Of a DNA stretch of 64,000 bases, positions 42,157-51,407 are shown piece after piece. The position numbers were made by a program, and so were the translations under genes. Source of the stretch: Gammaproteobacteria bacterium (GTDB lineage Bacteria > Pseudomonadota > Gammaproteobacteria > Pseudomonadales > Pseudohongiellaceae); contig PASF01000001.1 of assembly GCA_002711845.1 (NCBI GenBank), forward strand, positions 62,001 to 126,000, given 5' to 3'. A model generated the notes under the pieces. It saw only the letters and a program-made list of their open reading frames with translations. It had not been told where the DNA came from and made no database searches. Each line of letters opens with the position of its first letter. Position 1 is the first letter of the stretch.

Positions 42157-42815
42157 TGAGCGTCCGGGATCGCTGGCGTCATCTGGAAGACATGTTTGAC
42201 AGCCGTTCCCTGGCCGAGAAGGGTCTGATCGCGCTGTTGTTGGTGGTTTGTCTGGTGTGGGCGACCTTGACAATGTTTCTGTCACCCAGGATGGAGGCCA
42301 ATGAACGACTGTCACAGCAGATTACCGTGGCTGAGTCGGAGCGCGTGCTGATGCAGCAGCGCGAGCGGCAAGCCGAGATTTCCGCAACAGAAGACCCGAA
42401 TCAGGCGGCGCGGTTGCGTATCGAACGTGCCATTGCTGCCCAGGCAGAGTTGCAAAGCGACATCGAGCAACTGGCCGGCAATCTGGTGACACCACAATCA
42501 ATGACGCGATTGCTGACATCGATTCTGGAAAACCAGCCGGGACTGGACCTGGTGCGTGTGGAAAATCGCGAACCAACGCCCATGCGCTCAGGTGCGACGT
42601 CGACTGATGGTGGTAGTCAGATTTACAAACACAGTCTGCTGTTGGAACTGGAAGGGGATTATTTGAGCCTGATTGTCTACCTTCAGCGTATCGAAGCCTT
42701 TGAAGAGAGGTTTTTCTGGGACCTGGTCACGTATCAACGAACAGAGTGGCCAGCTGGGCGGGTCACCCTGGAGCTGCATACACTGAGCACTGAGGAGGGA
42801 TTTGTTGGTGTTTAA
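42156..42815 (+). CDS. mshJ: MSHA biogenesis protein MshJ (PilO-like)
   Basis: 219 residues. One membrane segment (GLIALLLVVCLVWATLTMFLS), a coiled coil (NERLSQQITVAESERVLMQQRERQ), then a PilO-like ferredoxin fold with LVTPQSMTRLLTSILENQPGL and LLLELEGDYLSLIVYLQRIE. It pairs with the PilN-like protein in the inner-membrane platform. Position between the PilN-like gene and mshK agrees. It overlaps both neighbours slightly. Confidence 0.87.
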   Translation: MSVRDRWRHLEDMFDSRSLAEKGLIALLLVVCLVWATLTMFLSPRMEANERLSQQITVAESERVLMQQRERQAEISATEDPNQAARLRIERAIAAQAELQSDIEQLAGNLVTPQSMTRLLTSILENQPGLDLVRVENREPTPMRSGATSTDGGSQIYKHSLLLELEGDYLSLIVYLQRIEAFEERFFWDLVTYQRTEWPAGRVTLELHTLSTEEGFVGV

Positions 42816-43188
42816 AATATGGATGCTGCTGTTGGTGCTGATCCCACTTCAGGCGCACGCCCAGAGTGTGACAGTGACTATTGATGGTGAGGTTTTCCGT
42901 GACCCAATGCAGCCACCGTGGGCCATTTTGCCGAGCATCAATACCGTTGTCGATGATGTGGCAACACAGACTGGGCCGCGGCTGAGCAGCCTGCGCTTGA
43001 GTTTTGTGCGGTCCGGCGGGTTGACGCCAATCGCGGTGATCAATGATACACAGGTCACCATCGGAGACATCATTGAGGGCGCCCCCATCGTGGACATTCG
43101 ACCGGGCGAAGTGGTTCTGATCATCGACGGAGAGGAGCAGGTCTTGAACCGGGCTGTTCAGTCAGTGAGAACACCTGTCGAACAATGA
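42805..43188 (+). CDS. mshK: MSHA biogenesis protein MshK (PilP-like)
   Basis: About 127 residues from TTG 42805, with AGGAGG 6 bases upstream; TTG 42802 and GTG 42808 are alternatives. A signal peptide (MLLLVLIPLQAHAQ) is followed by the domain with RDPMQPPWA and a small beta repeat, IAVINDTQVTIGDIIEGAPIVDIRPGEVVLIIDG. It is a periplasmic link between the inner-membrane platform and the secretin MshL. Overlaps the mshJ 3' end by 11 bases. Confidence 0.85.
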   Translation: MVFKIWMLLLVLIPLQAHAQSVTVTIDGEVFRDPMQPPWAILPSINTVVDDVATQTGPRLSSLRLSFVRSGGLTPIAVINDTQVTIGDIIEGAPIVDIRPGEVVLIIDGEEQVLNRAVQSVRTPVEQ

Positions 43189-43229
43189 GTTATGCAAGCG
43201 TGCCAGCAGGCGCGGATTATGGAGTAGGA

Positions 43230-45041
43230 ATGACGGAAATCGCAAAATCGCAAGCAGGATCGCAGAGGCTGGCCAACGCCGCCGCCCGCGCCGCACTGGC
43301 ACTGACAGTCAGTGCGCTGCTGCTTGCCTGCGAAGCCATGGGCGCCAGGCAGCCACCAGATTTGTCAATGGTGGACGATATGCAGGCCATATTGACCGAG
43401 GCTGAGCAGTCCTACATAGAGCCTGTGCAGATTGCACCGACTCAGGAGGTGGTCAATGACCTGATGCCCGATATGGCGTTGAGCGACGACCTGTTGATGC
43501 CGGTTTCCGAGCGCTTCAATGTCGTGGCCACACGCCAGGACGCCCGTGACTTTTTTGACAGCCTGGTGGCAGGCACCGATTACGGTGTCGCGGTCAGCCC
43601 TCAGGTTTCCGGTGAGATCACCATCAACCTGCCCAATGTCACCATTGATGATGTCATGACGGCTGTCGAGGAGATCTATGATTACCAGATCAGCCGCCGC
43701 GACAATATCTACCAGATTCGACCGCCCGGGGTGCAGACTCGCATCTTTAATATTGATTACCTCGATGTCAGCCGCTCCGGTTCCTCCAGCGTGCAGGTAA
43801 CCAGCGGTGCTTCTGGGGGCAGCGGTGGTGGCGGCGGTGGCGGTCTCGGTGGAGGTGGCCTTGGTGGCGGCGGAGGTGGCCTCGGTGGGGGTGGTGGTGG
43901 CCTCGGCGGCGGAGGCGGTGGTGCTGCCGGAGGCGGCGGCGCAGGCGGCGGCGGGCAGATATCCACGGCGACTGAGACTGACTTCTGGGACGGCATTCAG
44001 GAAACCCTGGAGAATATGTTGAGCGACAATACTGCGCGAAACACGGGTGGCAGCGGTTTACTGGCTGGGCTGGAGGGTGGTTCGGACGCAGTCACGGATA
44101 ATTCACGCGTCATTGTGCAGCCTCAGGTGGGCCTGATTATGGTCACAGCCTCACCAGGCGATCTTGAGCGGGTGGCGGAATTTCTGGAACGAACCCAGGA
44201 TATCCTGTCGCGCGAGGTCACCATTCAGGTGCAGTTTCTGGAAGTGGTGCTGAACAAAGGTTTCCAGACTGCAATTGACTTCGACACCTTTGGTCCGGGC
44301 GGTGCTGACGAGTCAGGTAATACCGTGACAGCTGATTTTGGCGGTGGCAATAATGGCTCCAGTATTGATGCCATTTCCAACCCGTTGGCGTTGACCACCA
44401 ATTTCACGGACTTTGATGCGGTGTTCCGTATACTCGAGTCGCGCGGCACCACGCAGGTCCTGTCCAGTCCCAGTCTGAAGGTGCTCAACAATCAGAAAGC
44501 CGTGTTCCAGGACGGCGATTCCGAATTTTTCCAGACCGGTGTTGGGGCCAGCGTTGTCAGTACGGGTAGCTCGACCACACAGACCTCCGGCAACAATCTG
44601 CAGTCGTTTTTCTCCGGGATTTCCATGGATATTACGCCTCAGATCAGTGCTGACGGCATAATCACGCTACACGTGCACCCGACCATCACCACAGTGACCG
44701 AGCAGACCAAACAGATTGGCGGAGAGCAGGTGCCACTGGCGCGGCCTTCGGTGCGGGAGCTGGATAGTATCATTCGTGCTCAGGACGGGCGCATCGTGGT
44801 GCTGGGTGGCCTTGCGTATGAGCGCAGCCTGGATGATGCAGCGGGTATTCCCGTGGCCAATGATATCCCGCTGGTCGGTGGTGTGTTCGACCAGCGTCGA
44901 CGTACCACGGTCAAGAGTGAATTCATCATTTTGCTGCGTCCGTTGATTGCCAACGACCGGTCAGAACAGCGTCTGATTCGTGAAAGTAACGAGCGGCTGC
45001 AAAGATTAAGAAACGAGATCAATCCATTCGCCAACCCATAG
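43230..45041 (+). CDS. mshL: MSHA secretin MshL, with a long glycine tract
   Basis: About 603 residues from ATG 43230, with GGAG 5 bases upstream; ATG 43185, overlapping mshK by 4 bases, is the alternative. The lipobox-like VSALLLACEAMG suggests a lipoprotein signal. An N-domain (EITINLPNVTIDDVMTAVEEIYDY and VQTRIFNIDYLDV) precedes the secretin core: VTIQVQFLEVVLNKGFQ, SRGTTQVLSSPSLKVLNNQKAV, and the C-terminal SEFIILLRPLI. It should form the outer-membrane pore for the pilus. A run of about 55 residues, almost only Gly with a few Leu and Ala, interrupts the linker between N-domain and core (see separate entry). Confidence 0.93.
   Translation: MTEIAKSQAGSQRLANAAARAALALTVSALLLACEAMGARQPPDLSMVDDMQAILTEAEQSYIEPVQIAPTQEVVNDLMPDMALSDDLLMPVSERFNVVATRQDARDFFDSLVAGTDYGVAVSPQVSGEITINLPNVTIDDVMTAVEEIYDYQISRRDNIYQIRPPGVQTRIFNIDYLDVSRSGSSSVQVTSGASGGSGGGGGGGLGGGGLGGGGGGLGGGGGGLGGGGGGAAGGGGAGGGGQISTATETDFWDGIQETLENMLSDNTARNTGGSGLLAGLEGGSDAVTDNSRVIVQPQVGLIMVTASPGDLERVAEFLERTQDILSREVTIQVQFLEVVLNKGFQTAIDFDTFGPGGADESGNTVTADFGGGNNGSSIDAISNPLALTTNFTDFDAVFRILESRGTTQVLSSPSLKVLNNQKAVFQDGDSEFFQTGVGASVVSTGSSTTQTSGNNLQSFFSGISMDITPQISADGIITLHVHPTITTVTEQTKQIGGEQVPLARPSVRELDSIIRAQDGRIVVLGGLAYERSLDDAAGIPVANDIPLVGGVFDQRRRTTVKSEFIILLRPLIANDRSEQRLIRESNERLQRLRNEINPFANP
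43812..43960 (+). repeat. Glycine-coding low-complexity tract in mshL
   Basis: About 50 codons are nearly all GGN, as GGGLGGG-like and AAGGGGA-like units. Repeats of GGTGGCGGC-type sequence make it prone to slippage and assembly error. It sits between the second N-domain and the secretin core. Confidence 0.9.
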
Positions 45042-45061
45042 CCCAGGACAGTGCGACGCCT

Positions 45062-45982
45062 ATGTATCTAGAGCACTTTGCCATCAAGGAACTGCCGTTT
45101 TCGCTGACCCCGAACACTGAGTTCTTTCTGAACATGGCCAGTTACCATAAGGCCTACAATATGCTTATGGTGTCGATTTCCAACCGCGAAGGGTTTATCA
45201 AGGTTGTAGGTGAAGTCGGCACCGGCAAGACCATGCTGTGTCGCAAGGTGCTTAATACGCTTGAGGAAAATCCTGATGCCTACATCAGTGCCTATATCGC
45301 CAATCCGGTGCTCAGCCCGAAAGGTCTGTTTCTGGCATTTGCTGAAGAACTGGGGCTGGAGGCAGATTCCGATATCGGCCACCACAGTCTGCTAAAGAAG
45401 ATCACCAAGGTGCTGATGCAACATTCTGCTGAAGGACGTCAGGTCATATTGTTTATTGACGAAGCCCACGCGATGCCAGAGAAAACACTGGAAGCGCTAA
45501 GGTTGCTGACCAATCTGGAAACTGAGAAAGCCAAGCTTTTCCAGGTGGTGTTGTTCGCGCAGCCGGAACTTGATGACATGCTGCGCGAAAAGTCGCTTAG
45601 GCAGTTGCTGCAGCGGATTACTTTCTCCTATCGACTGGAGTCGCTCGACCGAGAGGGTCTTGAGCGCTACGTGTCGCATCGCCTTGCTACCGCCGGCTAT
45701 AACGGGCCCAGCGTATTCGCTTCAGCAGCGCTCGATGACCTGTATGCCGCCAGTCAGGGTACGCCGCGCATCGTCAATATTTTGTGTCACAAGGCCTTGA
45801 TGGTGGCATTTGGACGGGGTGAACGGGTAGTCACCCGCGAGCACATGCGCAATGCAATTGAGGATACCGAAGGTGTCGCCCTCCCCCAAAAAAATGTCAG
45901 GCAGTTCGCCGCAGCAGGCGTCTTCATGGTCGTGGCATGTGTCGCGCTGGCGATCTATCTGGTGGGTTATTATCTGCGCTGA
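45062..45982 (+). CDS. mshM: MSHA AAA+ protein MshM (ExeA family)
   Basis: 306 residues. The start MYLEHFAIKELPFSLTPNTEFF is typical of ExeA/GspA-like ATPases. Walker A is GEVGTGKT at about 50-57, Walker B VILFIDEAHAMPEKTLEALR, and a sensor region YRLESLDREGLERYVSHRLA. A single C-terminal membrane segment (AAAGVFMVVACVALAIYLVGYYL) anchors it. It is needed for MSHA biogenesis, possibly by placing the secretin in the envelope. Between mshL and mshN as in Vibrio. Confidence 0.93.
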   Translation: MYLEHFAIKELPFSLTPNTEFFLNMASYHKAYNMLMVSISNREGFIKVVGEVGTGKTMLCRKVLNTLEENPDAYISAYIANPVLSPKGLFLAFAEELGLEADSDIGHHSLLKKITKVLMQHSAEGRQVILFIDEAHAMPEKTLEALRLLTNLETEKAKLFQVVLFAQPELDDMLREKSLRQLLQRITFSYRLESLDREGLERYVSHRLATAGYNGPSVFASAALDDLYAASQGTPRIVNILCHKALMVAFGRGERVVTREHMRNAIEDTEGVALPQKNVRQFAAAGVFMVVACVALAIYLVGYYLR

Positions 45983-46026
45983 GCAGGCGATGAGTGCAGT
46001 CTCGACTATCAGGAATGTGAGTAATT

Positions 46027-47301
46027 ATGAGTCTGGTTAATGACATGTTGCGGGACCTTGATGCGCGCCGGCGTGAGGCGCCTACCCGTGGGCTGGGTTC
46101 TGAAAAGCTGGTGCCGGCAACGGAGGCTGCTGCGCAGCGTTCCCGGCGGCGGGCGCTGATTATTGGTTTTACGGCACTGTGTGTGCTTGTTGTAGTCGTG
46201 GTGTTTTTTTTATGGCCTGACAGAGGGGGACGCACGGGCTCTCTGGACGCGGTTCGCATTACCACAGACGCTGGCTCTGGCACGACAGTTCATACCGAGG
46301 CGCCGACAACGCCGGCGCCGGACGTCTCACAACGCCAGGGATCGGAGTCGGACACAGATGCGCTGACCGAACTTGCAGAGCGACTGGCGCGACTCGAACA
46401 ACAAAATCAGGCGTTGCGTGAGCAAGCTTCACAGCAGGCCACTGGGCAAGTTGATACGCCGCCAAGCCGTTCTGACCGGTTTGAGCAGCAGGATGCCGCC
46501 GCTGCGTGGCAGCCCACTGACTGGACGACGCCGTCAGACGGACAATCTGTGCCAACTTCATCGGCCGCCAGAACTGACAACAATTCGGTCTCCGGGAGCA
46601 ATCAGTCAGCCGAAACACAGTTGGCTGTCGAGGCACCGCAAATGACCAATGCAGACGCTGTTACACCTCAGGAAAGCACTGGCAGCAGCTCGCGCAGCCC
46701 GCGGGAGTTGAGTTTTGAAGATCGTGATCGGCAGCAGGTGCAGCTGGCGCTGGAACAGTGGAGTAGTGGGCAGCAATTGACCGCTCTGCGAACACTTGAC
46801 TCATTCACCTATGAAAATGCCGAAGCACACAGATCCCGCGAAACGCTGGCAAAACTGTTGCTGCAGCAGGGCGAGACTGAACGCGCGCTGCAAGTGGCCG
46901 AGGTCGGCCTGGTGATTGCGCCTCGTTTTGCGGGGTATCGAAAGATAAAGGCCCGGGCGCTGCTCGGTCAGGGGGCCGCCGAAGAGGCACTGGGCATCTT
47001 GTCCGGCAATGCGCCATCGGTCAATGCAGATGCGGAATATCATGATCTGTTGGCAACTGCGTATCTGTCAGCGCAGCGGTATGACAGTGCTGTTATCAGC
47101 TACCGGATGTTGCTGCAACAGGATGAATCGGTGGGGCGTTGGTGGTACGGTATGGGAACCGCTTTTGAGGGTCAGGGGCGTGTTGGGGACGCAATCAGTG
47201 CCTATGACCGTGCCCTGCGTTCGGGCGGCTTGAGCGTCACGCTGCGGCAAAACAGCCAGCAGAGATTGCAGGCCTTGCGTCAGACGTCCGGCATCAACTG
47301 A
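46027..47301 (+). CDS. mshN: MSHA biogenesis protein MshN (TPR protein)
   Basis: 424 residues beginning MSLVNDMLRDLDARRREAP, the MshN start. One membrane segment (ALIIGFTALCVLVVVVVFFLW) is followed by a Ser/Thr/Gln-rich linker with a short coiled coil, then TPR-like helical repeats from about residue 240 (ALEQWSSGQQLTALRTLDSF, AYLSAQRYDSAVISYRMLL, GDAISAYDRALRSG). It probably serves as a periplasmic assembly scaffold. 13 bases before mshE. Confidence 0.9.
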   Translation: MSLVNDMLRDLDARRREAPTRGLGSEKLVPATEAAAQRSRRRALIIGFTALCVLVVVVVFFLWPDRGGRTGSLDAVRITTDAGSGTTVHTEAPTTPAPDVSQRQGSESDTDALTELAERLARLEQQNQALREQASQQATGQVDTPPSRSDRFEQQDAAAAWQPTDWTTPSDGQSVPTSSAARTDNNSVSGSNQSAETQLAVEAPQMTNADAVTPQESTGSSSRSPRELSFEDRDRQQVQLALEQWSSGQQLTALRTLDSFTYENAEAHRSRETLAKLLLQQGETERALQVAEVGLVIAPRFAGYRKIKARALLGQGAAEEALGILSGNAPSVNADAEYHDLLATAYLSAQRYDSAVISYRMLLQQDESVGRWWYGMGTAFEGQGRVGDAISAYDRALRSGGLSVTLRQNSQQRLQALRQTSGIN

Positions 47302-47314
47302 AACGGAGCCAAGC

Positions 47315-49087
47315 ATGGCGATCAAACAGAAAATCCGTATTGGTGATCTACTGGTCCAGAATGCCGTCATCACGGAAGACCAGTTGCAACAGGCGCTGAC
47401 CAAGCAAAAAACCACTGGTTTGCGCCTGGGCCGGACGTTGATCAATCTGGGTTTTGTCCAGGAAGACCATTTCCTGAGGTTTCTGTCGGAACAGCTGAAT
47501 ATTCCCTTCGTCGATTTGCGCCGTTACCGGTTTGACGCCCAGGCAGTGCAAAAACTGTCAGAAACGCATGCGCGGCGCTTCCGCGCCATCGTGTTGTCAG
47601 AGAAAGGTGGTGTGCTGCTGGTCGGTATGGCTGACCCGACCGACATCTACGCGTTTGACGCGCTCGAACGGATCCTGCAGCAGCCCATTGACCAGGCGGT
47701 TGTGCGGGAAAGTGAATTACTGGCGACACTGGACATTGTCTATCGTCGCACGGACGAAATCGCCGGCTTTGCCGAGCAGCTTGATGATGAGCTAACGGAC
47801 GGTCAGTTTGACCTGGCGTCGCTGGCGCCGTCCGCCGACGACAGTGACGCCCCGGTGGTCAAACTGCTGCAGTCGTTGTTTCAGGACGCCGTACAGATAC
47901 GCGCATCTGACATTCATATCGAACCCGATGAACAGGTTTTGCGCATCCGTCAGCGTATCGATGGAGTGCTGCAGGAGCAGGTGGTCAAGGAGAGGCGTAT
48001 TGCGCCGGCACTGGTGCTGCGCCTGAAGCTGATGTCGGGTCTGGACATCTCCGAAAAACGTCTACCGCAGGACGGCCGCTTCAGTCTCAAGGTCAAGGAG
48101 CGGCGCATTGATGTGCGCCTGTCGACCATGCCGGTTGAATACGGTGAGTCTGTGGTCATGCGTTTGCTGGATCAGACCGATGGTGCTGCGGACCTGGATA
48201 ATGTGGGCATGCACGGCGAAATGCTGGCGCAGTTCCGCAAGCTGGTGCATATGCCGCATGGCCTCATTCTGGTGACCGGCCCCACGGGCTCGGGTAAAAC
48301 CACAACGCTGTACGGTGCGCTGCAGGAGCTCAATGATGTCGGCAAAAAGATCATTACCGTCGAAGATCCGGTGGAATATCGCCTCAGCCGCATCAATCAG
48401 GTACAGATCAACCCCAAGATCGGGCTCAGTTTCGCCAAGGTTCTGCGCGCCGCCTTGCGCCAGGACCCGGATATTCTGCTGGTGGGCGAAATACGCGACC
48501 AGGAGACCGCCGAGATCGCGTTGCGCGCGGCCATGACCGGTCACCTGGTGCTGTCAACGCTCCATACCAATGATGCGGTGTCCAGCGCCATGCGCCTGGT
48601 GGACATGGGCGCCGAAGGATTTCTTGCCGCCACGGCCATTCGTGCGGTACTGGCTCAGCGGCTGGTGCGGCGTCTATGTGACAACTGTTATATTGATTAC
48701 ACGCCGGACCAGCGTGAGCGCAGCTGGATGGCCCATGTCATGGGTCCTGGTCACACCGACGATGTGACCCTGAAAGCTGCCAGCGGCTGCCATCGCTGCA
48801 ACAACACGGGTTATCGGGGTCGTGTGGGTGTATTCGAGTTACTGGTACTGAATGATGACATGGCGGATGCATTGCGCCGGTCCAGTTCTTCAGACTTTGT
48901 TAAAGCAGCGCGCAAAAGCAAAGGGTATAAACCACTGGTGGTCAGCGCGCTGACGGAGGCCCTGAATGGGGTAACCAGTCTTGAGGAAGTGTATCGGGTT
49001 GCCGAGCAGGTCGATGAGGAAGGTGATTTCACGATGGCAGAAACTCAGCCTGCCCAACCCATGAATGTGCAGGCCGGAGCGAGCTAA
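47315..49087 (+). CDS. mshE: MSHA extension ATPase MshE with c-di-GMP-binding N-terminus
   Basis: 590 residues. The N-terminal MshEN domain carries two tandem c-di-GMP motifs: RIGDLLVQNAVITEDQLQQA and RLGRTLINLGFVQEDHFLRF, each built on R-[IL]-G-x-x-L. The ATPase core has Walker A GPTGSGKTTT at about 322-330, the Asp box DPDILLVGEIRDQETAEIAL, the His box HLVLSTLHTND, and a zinc-finger-like pair CDNCYIDY and CHRCNNTGY. It powers pilus extension and needs c-di-GMP in Vibrio cholerae. The GGDEF-EAL protein at 13-16 kb could supply or remove the signal. Confidence 0.96.
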   Translation: MAIKQKIRIGDLLVQNAVITEDQLQQALTKQKTTGLRLGRTLINLGFVQEDHFLRFLSEQLNIPFVDLRRYRFDAQAVQKLSETHARRFRAIVLSEKGGVLLVGMADPTDIYAFDALERILQQPIDQAVVRESELLATLDIVYRRTDEIAGFAEQLDDELTDGQFDLASLAPSADDSDAPVVKLLQSLFQDAVQIRASDIHIEPDEQVLRIRQRIDGVLQEQVVKERRIAPALVLRLKLMSGLDISEKRLPQDGRFSLKVKERRIDVRLSTMPVEYGESVVMRLLDQTDGAADLDNVGMHGEMLAQFRKLVHMPHGLILVTGPTGSGKTTTLYGALQELNDVGKKIITVEDPVEYRLSRINQVQINPKIGLSFAKVLRAALRQDPDILLVGEIRDQETAEIALRAAMTGHLVLSTLHTNDAVSSAMRLVDMGAEGFLAATAIRAVLAQRLVRRLCDNCYIDYTPDQRERSWMAHVMGPGHTDDVTLKAASGCHRCNNTGYRGRVGVFELLVLNDDMADALRRSSSSDFVKAARKSKGYKPLVVSALTEALNGVTSLEEVYRVAEQVDEEGDFTMAETQPAQPMNVQAGAS

Positions 49088-49090
49088 TTC

Positions 49091-50392
49091 ATGCCCATGT
49101 TTCAGTACAAAGCCAGGAACGCCGCCGGGGCACTGATTTCCGGTGCGGTGGATGCTGCGACGCTGGACGACGCGGCAGGCGAGCTGCTGGGTCAGGGCAT
49201 GACGCCGATTGATATCAAGGCGGGCCGGGCGAGCCGGGGCAAAATTGTCACGCCCCGGGAAGCGGCCCGGCCTCGACCTGCGCCCCGCAAGCGTCCGGGC
49301 AGTCAGCCTGAGCAGAGCCCGATTCAGCAGCTTAACGAGGCGCTGCTGCGCAAGAAAATCGATATCACCGAACTGATCATTTTCAGCCGGCAGATGCAGA
49401 GCCTGACCAAAGCCGGTCTGCCTCTGGATCGGGCTCTCACGGGTCTGATGGGGTCCATGAAAAACCCTCGCTTCAAGCAATTGATGTCAGAGGTGCTGGC
49501 CAGTCTGGAATCAGGGCAGAGCCTGTCGACGGCGCTGGGCCAACATCCCAAAGTGTTTTCGCCGCTGTTTCTGTCGTTGGTGGATGTCGGTGAAAACACG
49601 GGGCGCCTGGATCTGGCTTTTGAGCAGATCAGCCGCTACCTGGAATTGGAAAAGAACACGCGTAAGCAGGTCAAGAGCGCTACCCGATACCCTACCTTTG
49701 TCGTGCTCACCATTGCGGTCGCGCTGGCCATCATCACCTATTTTGTGATTCCGGCATTTTCGGAAACATTCGCCCGCCTGGGGGCTGAATTGCCGCTGGA
49801 AACGCGTATCCTTATCGGTATATCGGATTTTGTGGTGAATTGGTGGCAATTCCTCCTGGGCGCGACGGTGGCAATGGTCATCGGCTTTAAGGTCTGGGTG
49901 CGCAGCCGGCGCGGGCAGCTGATCTGGGATCATCATAAACTGAAGTTGCCTCTGGCGGGTGCAGTGTTTGAGCGGATTGCGCTGGCACGGTTCTCCCGTA
50001 CGTTCTCGATGGTCATGAAAGCAGGCGTCCCGATTGTGCATGGGATGGGGGTCGTGGCGGGCGCGGTGGGCAACAAATTCATCGCCGGGCGTGTTCTGCG
50101 CATGCGTGACGGCATCTCGCGTGGCGAATCGCTGTATAACACGGCCGTGACGGCCAACATGTTCTCACCGCTGGTGCTCCAGATGATCGCGGTGGGTGAA
50201 GAAAGCGGCACGGTCGATCAGCTGCTGGAAGAAGTCGCAGATTTTTACGATGCTGAAGTGGAGTATGATCTAAAGCGGCTGGGCGAGGTCATTGAACCTA
50301 TTCTGATCATGTTTATCGCAGGCATGGTACTGGTGCTGGCACTGGGTGTGTTCCTGCCCATCTGGGACCTGAGCAGTGCGGTGAACAATTGA
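49091..50392 (+). CDS. mshG: MSHA inner-membrane platform protein MshG (GspF/PilC family)
   Basis: 433 residues. The start MPMFQYKARNAAGALISGAVDA and two GspF repeats (FSRQMQSLTKAGLPLDRALTGL at about 100; FSRTFSMVMKAGVPIVHGMGVVAGAV at about 295) are hallmarks. Three membrane segments are TFVVLTIAVALAIITYFVIPAF, WWQFLLGATVAMVIGF and the C-terminal PILIMFIAGMVLVLALGVFLP. It lies between ATPase and pilins and turns ATPase motion into pilin insertion. The Arg/Pro-rich linker near residues 50-78 is long. Confidence 0.95.
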   Translation: MPMFQYKARNAAGALISGAVDAATLDDAAGELLGQGMTPIDIKAGRASRGKIVTPREAARPRPAPRKRPGSQPEQSPIQQLNEALLRKKIDITELIIFSRQMQSLTKAGLPLDRALTGLMGSMKNPRFKQLMSEVLASLESGQSLSTALGQHPKVFSPLFLSLVDVGENTGRLDLAFEQISRYLELEKNTRKQVKSATRYPTFVVLTIAVALAIITYFVIPAFSETFARLGAELPLETRILIGISDFVVNWWQFLLGATVAMVIGFKVWVRSRRGQLIWDHHKLKLPLAGAVFERIALARFSRTFSMVMKAGVPIVHGMGVVAGAVGNKFIAGRVLRMRDGISRGESLYNTAVTANMFSPLVLQMIAVGEESGTVDQLLEEVADFYDAEVEYDLKRLGEVIEPILIMFIAGMVLVLALGVFLPIWDLSSAVNN

Positions 50393-50411
50393 CGCAAGTC
50401 AAGGCGGGTTT

Positions 50412-51062
50412 ATGAGTAAAGACAGCTATGGCACAAGCGTTAGAACGTCGCGCGGGCAGTCGGGCTTTTCGTTATTCGAACTGGTGGTTTATCTGCTGGT
50501 GTCGTCGATTCTGTTCGCCACCGTCATCAATCGTTACCGTGAATTCCCTGGTGAAGCAGAGCGGGCCAATTTTACCGCGGTGTTGGCACAATTGAAGGCC
50601 GGTGTGAATCTGCAGATGATGGATATGATTGCCAGTGGCAACTGGCACGGGCGCACCGATGCACTGGAAGGCAGCAACCCCATGGACTTGATGCTGGAAG
50701 CGCCCAACAATTATGTGGGCGAATTTGCCATGGTGGAGATACGCACCATGCCCAGGCGTGTCTGGTATTTTGACACCAGTCGTGGCGAGTTGGTGTATCT
50801 GGCGGAGAATACGCAGAATCTTTACGCGGTCGGGGAGGGTGGTAATCAGCCCAGCGATCAGGTGCGCTTCCGGATCAGCAGTCTGCGTGCTGACGACGCT
50901 GCGCCTGGCGAAGGATGGCATGGGCTGTCACTGGCCCCGGTAGAGCCCTATCAGTGGCGACGGATGCCACTGGATCTGGATGCACTGGCGGAAACCCAAG
51001 CCGATGCACAGGCGCAACCAGAGATTCCCGAGTCGCTGGAAAGTCTGATCAGCGACCAGTAA
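50412..51062 (+). CDS. mshF: MshF-like prepilin-type protein
   Basis: 216 residues. A class III prepilin signal is present: cleavage is expected after G18 in RGQSG-FSLFELVVYLLVSS, with Glu at mature position 5. The rest, RYREFPGEAERANFTAVLAQLKAGV and VWYFDTSRGELVYLAENTQN, looks like MshF, a protein in the mshG-mshB interval of Vibrio. The assignment rests on position and these motifs. AAGGCGGG lies before the ATG. Confidence 0.75.
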   Translation: MSKDSYGTSVRTSRGQSGFSLFELVVYLLVSSILFATVINRYREFPGEAERANFTAVLAQLKAGVNLQMMDMIASGNWHGRTDALEGSNPMDLMLEAPNNYVGEFAMVEIRTMPRRVWYFDTSRGELVYLAENTQNLYAVGEGGNQPSDQVRFRISSLRADDAAPGEGWHGLSLAPVEPYQWRRMPLDLDALAETQADAQAQPEIPESLESLISDQ

Positions 51063-51407
51063 AGGTGGGTAAAAACCGGGAAGGAATCGCTGTAACGCTA
51101 TGAATATTAATAATAAAAAATTTAATGACAAGTGCCCTGATGGCTTTTTTCGGGCAAAAGCAGGCAAAAATGCCCGGAACAGGCTAATTTAGGGATGAAT
51201 AGGCTGTTTGGGCGTAGCGGGACACCATGACTGCTGTTAGCATGGATTCCAGCTAGAGGAAACTTGGTTCAAGCACGATTGTTAAGTTGATGACGAGCAA
51301 AGATTTTAGCTCGGGTTCTCTAAACCAAACCTGCCGACATTTTCGGCGTGTAACAGAAGTATCGAATGCCCGGCTAAATCGGGACCTGCGATCTAAGGAG
51401 CAATGAA
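51063..51407 (+). promoter_or_regulatory. Leader / promoter region of the major pilin gene
   Basis: A 345-base non-coding stretch ahead of the pilin, A/T-rich near its left end. Two mutually exclusive hairpins are possible: TGCCC (51133-51137) with GGGCA (51152-51156), or CGGGCA (51151-51156) with TGCCCG (51171-51176). A small hairpin CCCG-GCTAAAT-CGGG lies just before AAGGAG at 51395-51400. No sigma54 GG-N10-GC pair was found; a weak sigma70-like TTGTTA with GATTTT 17 bases away lies near 51280. Confidence 0.45.

Noticed and set aside
51240-51300. Sigma54 promoter for the pilin, as for other type IV pilins
   Set aside because: No GG and GC pair at the required 10-base spacing was found in the leader.
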